From Rhodobacteraceae bacterium D3-12 (GTDB lineage: Bacteria; Pseudomonadota; Alphaproteobacteria; Rhodobacterales; Rhodobacteraceae), in NCBI GenBank assembly GCA_025916135.1, contig CP104793.1, positions 992,001 through 1,056,000 of the forward strand: 64,000 bases of DNA, written 5' to 3'. The notes beneath the pieces are model-generated. The model had not been told where the DNA came from and did no database searches. It saw nothing but the letters and a program-made list of their open reading frames with translations. A program made the translations under genes and the position numbers. Shown here in pieces: positions 53,570-62,949 of the stretch (its first letter is position 1; each line of letters begins with the position of its first letter).

Positions 53570-55246
53570 ATGTCTTATAAGTCAGATATCGAAATTGCCC
53601 GCGAGGCCAAGAAACGCCCGATTCAAGAGATCGGAGCAAAACTTGGCATTGGTTCGGACGATTTGCTTCCCTATGGCCACGACAAAGCCAAGGTGAGTCA
53701 GGAGTTCATCAACTCGGTTCAGGGCAACAAAGATGGCAAGCTGATCCTTGTGACCGCGATCAACCCGACCCCCGCAGGCGAAGGCAAGACGACAACCACT
53801 GTCGGGCTGGGTGATGGGCTGAACCGGATCGGCAAGAAAGCGGCGATTTGTATTCGCGAAGCCTCGCTTGGGCCGTGCTTTGGCATGAAGGGCGGGGCCG
53901 CTGGTGGTGGCTATGCTCAAGTGGTGCCGATGGAGGAAATGAACCTGCATTTCACCGGTGATTTTCACGCTATCACCTCGGCGCATAACCTGCTGAGTGC
54001 GCTGATCGACAACCACATTTATTGGGGCAACGAGCTTGAGATTGATGAGCGCCGGATTGCGTGGCGTCGGGTGATGGACATGAATGACCGCGCGCTGCGT
54101 GACACGGTTGTGTCGTTGGGCGGGGTGGCCAATGGGTTCCCGCGTCAGACGGGGTTTGATATCACTGTCGCCTCGGAAGTCATGGCGATCCTGTGCCTTG
54201 CGACCAGCCTTGAAGACCTGCAAAAAAGGTTGGGGGATATTATTGTCGCCTACACCCGCGAGCGGCAGGCGATTTACGCCCGTGACATCGGCGCCGATGG
54301 CGCGATGACCGTTCTGTTGAAGGATGCAATGCAACCCAATCTGGTGCAGACGTTGGAGAACAACCCGGCCTTTGTGCATGGTGGACCGTTCGCCAATATC
54401 GCCCACGGCTGTAATTCGGTCATCGCGACAACGACAGCTTTGAAAATCGCCGATTACGTGGTGACCGAAGCCGGCTTCGGAGCCGATCTTGGGGCCGAGA
54501 AGTTCATGAACATCAAGTGCCGCAAGGCCGGGATTGCGCCTGATTGTGTCGTCCTTGTTGCCACGGTTCGTGCGATGAAGATGAACGGAGGGGTGGCCAA
54601 GGCGGACCTTGGTCAGGAAAACGTGCAGGCGGTCAATGATGGGTGTCCGAACCTCGGGCGGCATATCGGGAACCTCAAGGCATTCGGCGTGCCCGTGGTT
54701 GTGGCGATCAACCATTTCGTCACCGACACAGACGCCGAAGTTCAAGCCGTGATCGATTATGTCCAAGGTCAGGGATCGGAAGCAATCCTTTGCCAGCATT
54801 GGGAAAAAGGCAGCGAAGGCACCGCCGCACTGGCCACCCGGGTTGCCGAGATTGCCGATGCGGGCGTGTCGCAGTTCGCGCCGCTTTATCGCGATGAGTT
54901 GAGCTTGTTCGAAAAAATCGAGACCATTGCCAAGCGAATTTATCGCGCTGACGAGGTGCTGGCGGACAAGAAGATCCGCGATCAATTGCGCCAATGGGAA
55001 GAGGCCGGGTTTGGCCATCTGCCGGTCTGTATGGCCAAGACTCAATACAGTTTTTCGACCGATCCGAACCTGCGTGGCGCGCCCACCGGGCATAGCGTGC
55101 CGGTGCGTGAAGTGCGGCTTTCTGCTGGGGCGGGGTTCATCGTGGTGATCTGTGGTGAGATCATGACGATGCCGGGCTTGCCGCGCAAACCTGCCGCGCT
55201 TGAGATCGGGTTGAACGATGCGGGCGATATTGAGGGCCTATTCTAA
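53570..55246 (+). CDS. fhs: Formate-tetrahydrofolate ligase
   Basis: 558 residues. It activates formate with ATP onto tetrahydrofolate, giving 10-formyl-THF. The P-loop is [18 protein letters not shown] near residues 66-83, and [16 protein letters not shown] and FTGDFHAI are conserved. It is followed by folD 78 bases later, and the two reactions join: FolD converts between 10-formyl- and methylene-THF. Together they let the cell use or make formate-level one-carbon units, common in roseobacters that degrade methylated compounds. Confidence 0.97.
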   Translation: MSYKSDIEIAREAKKRPIQEIGAKLGIGSDDLLPYGHDKAKVSQEFINSVQGNKDGKLILVTAINPTPAGEGKTTTTVGLGDGLNRIGKKAAICIREASLGPCFGMKGGAAGGGYAQVVPMEEMNLHFTGDFHAITSAHNLLSALIDNHIYWGNELEIDERRIAWRRVMDMNDRALRDTVVSLGGVANGFPRQTGFDITVASEVMAILCLATSLEDLQKRLGDIIVAYTRERQAIYARDIGADGAMTVLLKDAMQPNLVQTLENNPAFVHGGPFANIAHGCNSVIATTTALKIADYVVTEAGFGADLGAEKFMNIKCRKAGIAPDCVVLVATVRAMKMNGGVAKADLGQENVQAVNDGCPNLGRHIGNLKAFGVPVVVAINHFVTDTDAEVQAVIDYVQGQGSEAILCQHWEKGSEGTAALATRVAEIADAGVSQFAPLYRDELSLFEKIETIAKRIYRADEVLADKKIRDQLRQWEEAGFGHLPVCMAKTQYSFSTDPNLRGAPTGHSVPVREVRLSAGAGFIVVICGEIMTMPGLPRKPAALEIGLNDAGDIEGLF

Positions 55247-55324
55247 GCAAACCGGCTTGACACCCGCCCGTTGCAGGGCAAGTAGAGCGGGTGTCAGGTG
55301 AAGCCCAGCGGAGGGAACAATCAG

Positions 55325-56209
55325 ATGACGGCAACGATCATTGACGGCAAGGCCTTTGCCGCAACTGTGCGCGAGAAAGTCGCCGGGCATGTCGCCCGCC
55401 TCAAGTCAGATCATGGCATCACGCCGGGGTTGGCTGTGGTGCTGGTGGGTGAAGATCCAGCAAGCCAAGTTTATGTGCGCTCGAAGGGGAAAATGACGGC
55501 AGAAGTCGGCATGAATTCCTACGAGCACAAGCTGGACGCGGCGACGCCGGAAGGCGATCTTTTGGCGTTGATTGAACAGTTGAACAATGATGCGGATGTG
55601 CATGGAATTCTTGTGCAATTGCCGTTGCCGGAACACTTGAACGAAGACCTTGTGATCAACGCTATTGATCCAGCCAAAGACGTCGATGGGTTTCACATCT
55701 CGAATGTTGGGTTGTTGGGCACGGGCCAGAAAAGCATGGTGCCCTGCACGCCTTTGGGCTGTTTGATGATGCTGCGAGAGCATCACGGGAGCTTGAGCGG
55801 GTTGGATGCGGTTGTGGTTGGCCGGTCCAACATTGTGGGCAAACCGATGGCGCAGCTTCTGCTTGGTGACAGCTGCACCGTGACAATTGCCCATTCGCGG
55901 ACCAAGGATTTGCCCGACGTGGTGCGCCGTGCGGATATTGTTGTGGCCGCTGTTGGACGGCCCGAAATGATCCCGGGCGACTGGATCAAACCGGGGGCGA
56001 CCGTGATCGACGTAGGTATCAACCGCGTCGAGGGCCGCAAGGGGCTTTTGGGTGACGTGGATTTTGCCAGTTGCGTCGAGGTGGCCGGTGCGATCACCCC
56101 GGTGCCAGGCGGCGTTGGGCCGATGACCATTGCGTGCTTGCTTGCCAATACCGTCACGGCCTGTAGCCGCGCGAACGGGCTGCAAGAGCCCGAGGGGCTA
56201 ACGGCGTAA
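55325..56209 (+). CDS. folD: Bifunctional methylene-THF dehydrogenase/methenyl-THF cyclohydrolase
   Basis: 294 residues from the ATG at 55325. It interconverts 5,10-methylene-, methenyl- and 10-formyl-THF with [18 protein letters not shown] carries the catalytic lysine, DVDGFH and [15 protein letters not shown] are the folate and NADP sites, and [14 protein letters not shown] is the C-terminal signature. The final 13 bases are the beginning of a duplicated segment that follows. Probably expressed with fhs. Confidence 0.96.
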   Translation: MTATIIDGKAFAATVREKVAGHVARLKSDHGITPGLAVVLVGEDPASQVYVRSKGKMTAEVGMNSYEHKLDAATPEGDLLALIEQLNNDADVHGILVQLPLPEHLNEDLVINAIDPAKDVDGFHISNVGLLGTGQKSMVPCTPLGCLMMLREHHGSLSGLDAVVVGRSNIVGKPMAQLLLGDSCTVTIAHSRTKDLPDVVRRADIVVAAVGRPEMIPGDWIKPGATVIDVGINRVEGRKGLLGDVDFASCVEVAGAITPVPGGVGPMTIACLLANTVTACSRANGLQEPEGLTA

Positions 56210-56904
56210 CGTCAATTTACGACTCTACAACTATTCGGCGATCACCTGCTTGCATCTAGCTCCCCGCTTGGGGTATTTAAGCGGGGCAGTCACGAAAAAG
56301 CATCGTTGTTTTGTCAGACACTTATGCAAATTTCCCCACCAGTTTCTTTCGCGCGGTGTTCCGCCCGCTCGCGGTGGTAATATGGCTGTCGGTCTCTGGT
56401 GTCGCCGCTTTGGCGGGCCCGTTTGGCACCTATGAAATCTTTCCGTTTGAAACCCGCCTGACGTATTGGATCGTCGTTGTCGGGCTCTCGGTCTTCTTGG
56501 GACGTGCGATTAGGCTCATTTCCGAGAGGGTGCTGAGCCAGAATCCAATATGGCTTGAGATTTTCTCAGTAAGCACGATGACGCTCGTTCTTACCGTAAT
56601 TCTGTGGTTTTTGACGCCGCTGCTGCTCGGGGTATCCAACCGGCTGACACCATCATTTGAACGTATGACGCTCTATGTGCTGACCGTGTCGATCTCGGTC
56701 GCTGTGGTGCGCCGTTGGGCGGTGGCGCGCATGCTGAGGTGCCGATCGCCGCAAATGGGAGCCATCCTCGGCTGATGGCGCGGCTGCCGGAGCATATGAA
56801 AGGCACGGTGCTTCGCTTGTCGGGGCGGGACCACCACGTTGAAGTTGTTACGGAAAATGGGTTGACGACAATTCGCATGCGGTTGGCTGATGCGATTGCA
56901 GAGA
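56197..56904. repeat. Tandem duplication, first copy (708 bases)
   Basis: Begins at GCTAACGGCG in the last codons of folD and runs to GCAGAGA at 56904. It matches 56905-57616 apparently base for base, except that four bases (GCTG) are missing near 56730. It contains the 3' end of folD, an intergenic hairpin (CCCCGCTT/AAGCGGGG) and about 590 bases of the LytTR gene. Confidence 0.93.
56311..56904 (+). pseudogene. Broken first copy of the membrane LytTR regulator gene
   Basis: It begins with the same TTG as the intact copy and encodes the four membrane helices. A four-base deletion near 56730 then shifts the frame: after RRWAVAR it reads into unrelated residues and stops at 56775. The DNA-binding domain sequence remains out of frame until the duplication ends at 56904. 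A protein of 154 residues with membrane domain only could still be made. Confidence 0.88.
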
Positions 56905-57616
56905 GCTAACGGCGTAACGTCAATTTACGACTCTACAACTATTCGGCGATCACCTGCTTGCATCTAGCTCCCCGCTTGGGGTATTTAAGCGGGGCAGTCA
57001 CGAAAAAGCATCGTTGTTTTGTCAGACACTTATGCAAATTTCCCCACCAGTTTCTTTCGCGCGGTGTTCCGCCCGCTCGCGGTGGTAATATGGCTGTCGG
57101 TCTCTGGTGTCGCCGCTTTGGCGGGCCCGTTTGGCACCTATGAAATCTTTCCGTTTGAAACCCGCCTGACGTATTGGATCGTCGTTGTCGGGCTCTCGGT
57201 CTTCTTGGGACGTGCGATTAGGCTCATTTCCGAGAGGGTGCTGAGCCAGAATCCAATATGGCTTGAGATTTTCTCAGTAAGCACGATGACGCTCGTTCTT
57301 ACCGTAATTCTGTGGTTTTTGACGCCGCTGCTGCTCGGGGTATCCAACCGGCTGACACCATCATTTGAACGTATGACGCTCTATGTGCTGACCGTGTCGA
57401 TCTCGGTCGCTGTGGTGCGCCGTTGGGCGGTGGCGCGCGCTGATGCTGAGGTGCCGATCGCCGCAAATGGGAGCCATCCTCGGCTGATGGCGCGGCTGCC
57501 GGAGCATATGAAAGGCACGGTGCTTCGCTTGTCGGGGCGGGACCACCACGTTGAAGTTGTTACGGAAAATGGGTTGACGACAATTCGCATGCGGTTGGCT
57601 GATGCGATTGCAGAGA
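56905..57616. repeat. Tandem duplication, second copy (712 bases)
   Basis: Directly abuts copy one. It carries the same folD tail, hairpin and 5' part of the LytTR gene, with the four bases present, and then continues into the unique 3' end of the intact gene. Confidence 0.93.
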
Positions 57617-57786
57617 TGGAAGCTGTAACAGGGGTTCGCACCCATCGGTCGCATTGGGTTGCGCTTGCGGCGATTGTCGGGGTGGAGCGTGAGCAGGGGC
57701 GTGTCGTCCTGCAACTTGCCAACGGTGATCAAGTGCCGGTAAGCCGCAAATATAGTCCGGCGCTGGAAGCCGAGAACATTATCTGA
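57019..57786 (+). CDS. LytTR family DNA-binding protein with membrane domain
   Basis: 255 residues from a TTG at 57019; no ATG or GTG suits the frame nearby, and the ribosome-binding site is weak, so the exact start is uncertain. Four membrane helices lie at about 12-36, 48-68, 80-105 and 115-135. A LytTR domain follows (about 155-255): GTVLRLSGRDHHVEVVTENG, RTHRSHWVALAAI and QVPVSRKYSP. Membrane-tethered LytTR proteins regulate transcription in response to envelope or small-molecule signals. Its 5' part is duplicated just upstream. Confidence 0.88.
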   Translation: MSDTYANFPTSFFRAVFRPLAVVIWLSVSGVAALAGPFGTYEIFPFETRLTYWIVVVGLSVFLGRAIRLISERVLSQNPIWLEIFSVSTMTLVLTVILWFLTPLLLGVSNRLTPSFERMTLYVLTVSISVAVVRRWAVARADAEVPIAANGSHPRLMARLPEHMKGTVLRLSGRDHHVEVVTENGLTTIRMRLADAIAEMEAVTGVRTHRSHWVALAAIVGVEREQGRVVLQLANGDQVPVSRKYSPALEAENII

Positions 57787-57801
57787 GCGGTGGGCGCCGT
57801 T

Positions 57802-58464
57802 CTAGCGCGGCATCGGGATCGGCGCGGGAAATGGTCCCGTTAACACTGCAATTGCTTCTTCGCGCATGAGGTCGGACAATACCGTATCGTGCGAGTGCAG
57901 GCCGCCGGTATAGGTGCCAAACGCCGGCATGATGACCCGATCACCGTCGATCAGGAAACAGGGCCGCGTGATGCTGCGCCCCTTGGTCGAAAGCCGGGCC
58001 TTGGGGTGGTAGTGGCCAGAGATGTCTCCGGCTTGCGACACTTGGGCGATATGGCGGAAAACCAGAGGGTTGAGCGGCAATTCAGCCAGATGTGTCCCAC
58101 CAAGGTCGACCGGGCCGGGATCATGGTTGCCTTCGATCCAGACCCAACGGCGCCCGGCTTGAAGCCGCGAAATCCACAGTTTTTCCTGATCCGACAGGGC
58201 ATCCGCGGCGTCGCGATCATCAAAGGTATCGCCAAGGCAAACAACGGTTTGCGCCTCGGTTGCGGCCAGTTCGGCATCGAGGCGCGATAGGGTGTCGTGG
58301 GTCTCGTACGGGGGCAGGGTGGCGCCACCGCGCCGCGCCAACCGTTCGGATTTGCCAAGGTGAAGATCGGACACGCAAAGCAAGTTGCGCGCAGGCCAAT
58401 AAAGCGCGCCGGATCCGCGCGCCTGCAAATCTGCGCCAGACAGGGTGAACTCGTATCCGTCCAT
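57802..58464 (-). CDS. pdeM: Ligase-associated DNA damage response endonuclease PdeM
   Basis: 220 residues, a calcineurin-like metallophosphoesterase. The metal ligands are in order: CVSDLHLGKS, GDTFDDRD, EGNHD and SGHYHPKA. PdeM belongs to a four-gene set (ATP-dependent DNA ligase, beta-lactamase-fold exonuclease, DEXH helicase, PdeM) linked to DNA damage response in many bacteria. It lies 62 bases downstream of the helicase on the same strand. Confidence 0.9.
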   Translation of the reverse strand: MDGYEFTLSGADLQARGSGALYWPARNLLCVSDLHLGKSERLARRGGATLPPYETHDTLSRLDAELAATEAQTVVCLGDTFDDRDAADALSDQEKLWISRLQAGRRWVWIEGNHDPGPVDLGGTHLAELPLNPLVFRHIAQVSQAGDISGHYHPKARLSTKGRSITRPCFLIDGDRVIMPAFGTYTGGLHSHDTVLSDLMREEAIAVLTGPFPAPIPMPR

Positions 58465-58526
58465 GCCCTGTTGTTGACCGCTAGAACCTTGTATTGCAAG
58501 GGCTATTCGCGGAGCGTCAGCGAGAT

Positions 58527-60941
58527 TTACAGATGTGGATCAGGCCGGGCCAACCCGGCGGCCTGCATCAGGCGCTCGGTCTCTTGTTTGAGCAGGCGCT
58601 CTTCGGCTTCGCCTTGAACCGGGACCTTGCCAACTTCGAGGAACAGCGGTGCGGCCAAGGGGGTGACGCGGTCAAGACGGGTCGTTTCGATGCGCCCGTG
58701 AACCCGGCGGGCCATGTCCTCGATCCTTGCGAAATCGACAAGGCCGCGCATGGCTTCGGTTCGGGTGACTTGCATCAGCAGGTGATCGGCGTCGTATTTC
58801 AGCAGCGTTTCATAAAGGATGTCCGAGGAAAACGTAGCCTGCCGCCCGGTTTTGCGCTGTCCCGGCATGTTGCGTTCGATCAGCCCGGCGATGGTGGCCA
58901 CGCCGCGAAAGGTGCGTTTCATGACGGCATTCCCGGCGAGCCAACCGTCAAGCCCGTCGCGCAAGCGCGCGAGGTCAAACAGCGGCGCGGCATCGTCGAT
59001 CGGGTCAAGCCCCCAGATGAGCGTGGCATAATCCGTCGCGACAAAGCCGAGTGGGGCGAGGCCCATTTCCTCCATCCGTTTGGTAAGCAAAAGGCCCAAT
59101 GTTTGTTGGGCATTCTTGCCCGCAAATCCATAGACGCAAATATGCTCTCGTCCGTCATGAGGGAAGCTTTCGACCAACAAACGCCCCGGCTGAGGCAGGC
59201 TGGAAACGCGGGTCTGGAGGTGCAGCCACTCGCGGGTATGGTCGGGCAATTCGGGCCAGTCGCGCTGTTTGAACATCCGCAAGACGCGCTGTGACAGCTG
59301 GGTTGAGGTGGCGAATTTCGTGCCTGAGAAAACAGCAAGTTTCGGCTTGCGCCCCTTATCGCGAGAGACCTCAACTGTCATTTCCTTCAGGCCTTCGTAT
59401 CGCACGATTTTACCGCCGATAAGGAATGTATCGCCTTGGGAAAGCGAGGCGGCAAATGCCTCTTCAACCTCGCCCAGAGCGGGACCGCGCCCGCGCATGC
59501 GCACTTTTAGCAGGTCGGCATCCTGAATGGTGCCGATATTCATCCGGATACGCGCGGCGGCGCGGGGGTCACGCAATTGCCAGGCGCCGTTGCGCTCCTG
59601 TAACCTTTGCCAGCGGTCATAGGTGCGAAAAGCATAACCGCCGGTCGCGACGAAATCGAGACAGGCGTCAAAAGTGTCACGTGACAGGGTCACATAGGGG
59701 CCAGCGCTCACAATCTCAGAAAATAGTTTATCGTCGGTAAACGGACCGGAACAGGCCGCGATGAGGATATGCTGGCAGAGCACGTCAAGCGGTCCGCTGC
59801 CGCGCGGGTCGCCATCAAGATCGTTCTCACGCGCCGCTGCAAGGGCGGCATGGCATTCGATGACCTCAAAGCGGTTGGCGGGCACCAGAAGCGCCTTGGA
59901 GGGTGCGTTGTAGCGGTGATTGGCGCGGCCAATCCGCTGGACGAGGCGCTTGACGTTTTTGGGCGCGCCGACCTGAATGACAAGGTCCACATCGCCCCAA
60001 TCGAGCCCGAGATCGAGGCTGCCGGTACACACGATGGCGCGCAGGTCGCCGCGCACCATGGCGGCTTCGACTTTTTCACGCTGGGCCCGGTCGAGAGAGC
60101 CATGATGGATCCCGATGGGTAGGCCGTCTTCGTTGGCAAGCCACAGATTATGAAAGAAAATTTCCGCCTGCGCGCGGGTGTTGTGAAAGATCAGTGTGGT
60201 CTTGTGCGCCTTGACCTGCTCAAGCACCGCGGGGATCGCATAAGCCGCGCCGCCGCCCGACCATGGCGGTGCTTCGGCGGTGTCTAGCATGGCGATGTCG
60301 GGGGCAGGACCAGGGTCGGCACAAATTACTGCGCAGGGATCGGGATGACAGGCCAGAAGACCGGCGATGTCATCCGGTCGGTCGACCGTCGCCGAGAGCC
60401 CGACGCGCCGCAGTCCGGGCGCGAGGGTTTGCAGCCGCGACAGGGCGAGAAACAGCTGATCGCCGCGTTTGGATTCAGCCAGCGCATGGATTTCATCGAC
60501 GATAACGCGTTGTAACCCTTTGAAAATATGCGGCGCGTCGGGGTAGGAGGTCAAAAGCGCAAGGCTTTCTGGCGTGGTGAGGAGAATATGCGGCGGATCG
60601 ACTCTCTGTGCCTTCTTGCGGGTTGCGGTGGTGTCGCCGGTGCGATCGTCAATTCGGATGGGTAGCCCCATCTCGTCAACCGGGGTGCGAAGGTTGCGTT
60701 TGATGTCCGATGCGAGGGCTTTGAGCGGCGAAATATAGAGCGTATGCAAGCCCTTATGCGGTTCAGAGGCCAACTCGGAAAGGGTTGGCAGAAAGCCTGC
60801 AAGCGTTTTGCCACCGCCAGTCGGCGCGATCAAAAGCAGCGCAGGTTCATCGGCGCGTGCCAACATCTCAAGCTGATGAGGATGCGCAGACCAGCCGCGG
60901 GCATCAAACCAATCAGAAAGAGGGGAAGGCAGGGCTGTCAT
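58527..60941 (-). CDS. Ligase-associated DNA damage response DEXH box helicase (Lhr-core type)
   Basis: 804 residues from the ATG at 60941. Helicase motifs: I LIAPTGGGKTLAGF, II (DEIH) VIVDEIHALAESKRGDQL, III GLSATVD, and VI VQRIGRANHRYN. A winged-helix and Lhr-specific C-terminal domain follow. Lhr-core enzymes move 3' to 5' on single-stranded DNA and unwind DNA-RNA hybrids. With pdeM downstream it forms half of the ligase-associated repair set; the ligase and exonuclease are not in this window. Confidence 0.92.
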   Translation of the reverse strand: MTALPSPLSDWFDARGWSAHPHQLEMLARADEPALLLIAPTGGGKTLAGFLPTLSELASEPHKGLHTLYISPLKALASDIKRNLRTPVDEMGLPIRIDDRTGDTTATRKKAQRVDPPHILLTTPESLALLTSYPDAPHIFKGLQRVIVDEIHALAESKRGDQLFLALSRLQTLAPGLRRVGLSATVDRPDDIAGLLACHPDPCAVICADPGPAPDIAMLDTAEAPPWSGGGAAYAIPAVLEQVKAHKTTLIFHNTRAQAEIFFHNLWLANEDGLPIGIHHGSLDRAQREKVEAAMVRGDLRAIVCTGSLDLGLDWGDVDLVIQVGAPKNVKRLVQRIGRANHRYNAPSKALLVPANRFEVIECHAALAAARENDLDGDPRGSGPLDVLCQHILIAACSGPFTDDKLFSEIVSAGPYVTLSRDTFDACLDFVATGGYAFRTYDRWQRLQERNGAWQLRDPRAAARIRMNIGTIQDADLLKVRMRGRGPALGEVEEAFAASLSQGDTFLIGGKIVRYEGLKEMTVEVSRDKGRKPKLAVFSGTKFATSTQLSQRVLRMFKQRDWPELPDHTREWLHLQTRVSSLPQPGRLLVESFPHDGREHICVYGFAGKNAQQTLGLLLTKRMEEMGLAPLGFVATDYATLIWGLDPIDDAAPLFDLARLRDGLDGWLAGNAVMKRTFRGVATIAGLIERNMPGQRKTGRQATFSSDILYETLLKYDADHLLMQVTRTEAMRGLVDFARIEDMARRVHGRIETTRLDRVTPLAAPLFLEVGKVPVQGEAEERLLKQETERLMQAAGLARPDPHL

Positions 60942-61015
60942 ACCCAATGGTTTAGAGAAGCTTGCACCATCGTGCGAGAGGGTTAATTGCGTTCAGGTCC
61001 TCAAATCAAAGTGTA

Positions 61016-61052
61016 TGACTCGCGGCTGACATCCGGCTGACTCCCGGCTGCC
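61016..61052 (-). repeat. 37-base interspersed repeat, copy 2 (inverted)
   Basis: Reverse complement of 38324-38360 with a single mismatch. It has the same three 11-base units. Confidence 0.85.
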
Positions 61053-61293
61053 GTCTGAGCCGGTATTTATGAACGCGTCATTAAGTTAATGGAGCGCACG
61101 GTCGGGTTTCTTCAATTGTAAAAATACCCAAATCCGACGACGCCGCGTTGTGACACCGTTCGCCGCGTAAGCGCAACCTTTGCCACAAGCATGCGCCGAG
61201 CGAAGCGAGGCGCCCCCCGGCGACGCCGAAGGCGGCGCAAGACCTGAAAACGGGGGCCAGACAGTATCTTTGCGTCCCTTCGGTGCGACACGC

Positions 61294-61410
61294 TCAGGCT
61301 TAACTTGGGGCCAGCCCCACACGCTGGTTTAAGTGGGGAGCCAGCCCCCAAACGCGGGTTAAAGTGGGGGCCAGCCCCCACACCCCCGGGATATTTCCAG
61401 TCAGATGAAG
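61294..61410 (-). repeat. Interspersed hairpin-unit element, copy 2 (inverted)
   Basis: On the minus strand it begins with the same head as at 15601 (CTTCATCTGACTG, 61410 downwards; one base differs, AAAT to GAAAT) and continues with three units of about 31 bases, each GTG-GGGG-CTGG-CCCC-type hairpins followed by ACTTTAA or ACTTAAA. Confidence 0.8.
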
Positions 61411-61411
61411 G

Positions 61412-61445
61412 GCAAAGGCCTGCGCATTTTGGGGCAGGCCTTTGC
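61412..61445 (-). terminator. Long hairpin downstream of the AAA ATPase gene
   Basis: GCAAAGGCCTGC (61412-61423) pairs perfectly with GCAGGCCTTTGC (61434-61445). It lies just after the ATPase stop. A T run is lacking on the minus strand, so it may be an mRNA-stabilising or weak terminator stem. Confidence 0.6.
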
Positions 61446-61462
61446 TTGGGGGTGGCGGGGGT

Positions 61463-62770
61463 TTATTTCACGATCTTCTCGTTTTTGACGAACATGTTCG
61501 CCCATGCGCGGTCGATCAGTTCGGGAGACATCTTGTAGGGGATGCCTTCGAAGTCGCAGACCGAGATCATTTGGTCGATCAGGAAGATCGGTTGGTAGTT
61601 TGCGTAGATGTTCTTGATCGTCGGATATTTTACTTTGAGCAGGTGAACCAGCGACGCCTCGTCCAGTTCCATGCCGCGTTTTCGGGCGACCATGGCGAAG
61701 ATTTTGAGGAAGTCTTCCTGGTTCGGGCCGTCGATTTTGATCTTGAAGAAGATCCGGCGCAGGGCCGCTTGGTCGAAGATCTCGTTCGGGTGGAAGTTGG
61801 TGGAGAAGATAACCAGCGTGTCGAAGGGCACTTCGAATTTTTCGCCCGATTGCAGCGCGAGGATGTCTTTGCTTTCTTCCAGCGGAACGATCCAGCGGTT
61901 GACGAGCGCCTGTGGCGGTTCCTGTTGGCGGCCCAAGTCATCGACGATGAAGATGCCGCCGGTGGATTTGAGTTGCAGCGGCGCCTGATAGGTTCGCGCG
62001 GTCGGGTTGTAGACGAGGTCGAGCATGTCGAGTGTCAGCTCACCGCCGGTAATCACGGTGGGGCGGTCACAGCGGACATAGCGCGTGTCGAATTGCGTGC
62101 GACGGCGCAGCGAATTGGGGTCGTCGGCGTCTTCTTCGGCGGCGGAGTGCACGATCGGGTCATAGACTGTGATGACCTGACCCGAGTATTCTATGGCGCG
62201 CGGCACATAGACCTTGTCGCCCATGGCATCGCGGATGCCATTGGAGATCGAGGATTTACCGTTGCCCGGCGGGCCATACATCAGGATCGAGCGGCCCGCG
62301 CCCACGGCCGGGCCGAGGTGGTCGAGCAATTCGGGCGGCAGCACCAGATGGCCCATCGCCCCGGTCAATTGGTCACGTGTGATCTGGACATTGCGGATCG
62401 ACTGTCGCTTGACCTGTTCGCGGTAAACCTCGAGCGGGACGGGCATGGCCCCGAAGTATTCCGATTGGGCCAGCGCGTCGAGCGCGCGGGCCTTGCCCGC
62501 ATCGGTCAGCTGGTAGCCCATTTCGCCGCCGGAGTTGGCGCTGAGCGTGCCGGTTGCTTCGAGCAAACGCTGTTCGCGTGACAGGTCAACCAGTTCCTGT
62601 GTCACCTGCCGGGGCAGGCACACGGCCTTGGCCAGTTCGGTCACTTCGGTCACGTTCTTGCGGAAGATGGTTTTTAGAAGAATGTCGCGCATCATCACGA
62701 CGGGAAGCTTCATCTCTTCCATCTTCTTGGGCGGCGGGGGCGCCATAACGGCTGTGGGCTGCATGTTCAT
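61463..62770 (-). CDS. AAA family ATPase
   Basis: 435 residues (start 62770, or 62764). An N-terminal winged-helix-like region (about 25-110) precedes the ATPase core. The Walker A is YGPPGNGKSS (about residue 165) and the Walker B-like strand is GIFIVDDLGRQ. VIFSTNFHPNEIF is the sensor region, and RRIFFKIKI holds a probable arginine finger. The overall pattern matches a conserved Rhodobacteraceae ATPase without known substrate. The large soluble core argues for remodelling of a protein or DNA complex. No partner gene is adjacent. Confidence 0.85.
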   Translation of the reverse strand: MNMQPTAVMAPPPPKKMEEMKLPVVMMRDILLKTIFRKNVTEVTELAKAVCLPRQVTQELVDLSREQRLLEATGTLSANSGGEMGYQLTDAGKARALDALAQSEYFGAMPVPLEVYREQVKRQSIRNVQITRDQLTGAMGHLVLPPELLDHLGPAVGAGRSILMYGPPGNGKSSISNGIRDAMGDKVYVPRAIEYSGQVITVYDPIVHSAAEEDADDPNSLRRRTQFDTRYVRCDRPTVITGGELTLDMLDLVYNPTARTYQAPLQLKSTGGIFIVDDLGRQQEPPQALVNRWIVPLEESKDILALQSGEKFEVPFDTLVIFSTNFHPNEIFDQAALRRIFFKIKIDGPNQEDFLKIFAMVARKRGMELDEASLVHLLKVKYPTIKNIYANYQPIFLIDQMISVCDFEGIPYKMSPELIDRAWANMFVKNEKIVK

Positions 62771-62949
62771 CGCAATACGCCTGTATCTCTACTTGGTTAT
62801 GGCGCGATAGGCTGCGCCCTGAATGCTCGACTGCGCGTTTCGCGCTTATGTGCAGGAGTTTACCGCGATAGCGGGAACCGCCCAAACAAAATCCGTGCAA
62901 TGGTTAGAATGCCTCAATAAAGTGCAGGAAAAATGGAACGGTTGAGCGA

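Larger units (their letters stand above)
60942..61462. other. Intergenic region rich in repeats
   Basis: 521 bases without a credible gene. It holds the helicase promoter, the 37-base repeat (61016-61052), a GC-rich segment with GGCGACGCCGAAGGCGGCGC near 61218, the hairpin-unit element (61294-61410) and a terminator (61412-61445). Open frames here come from repeat sequence. Confidence 0.75.

Noticed and set aside
53582-55093. 503-codon open frame antisense to fhs
   Set aside because: Fully inside the unmistakable fhs gene and rich in His/Arg/Gly as expected of a shadow.
61442-62581. 379-codon open frame on the + strand
   Set aside because: Antisense to the AAA ATPase with Walker motifs; the translated product has no recognisable fold.
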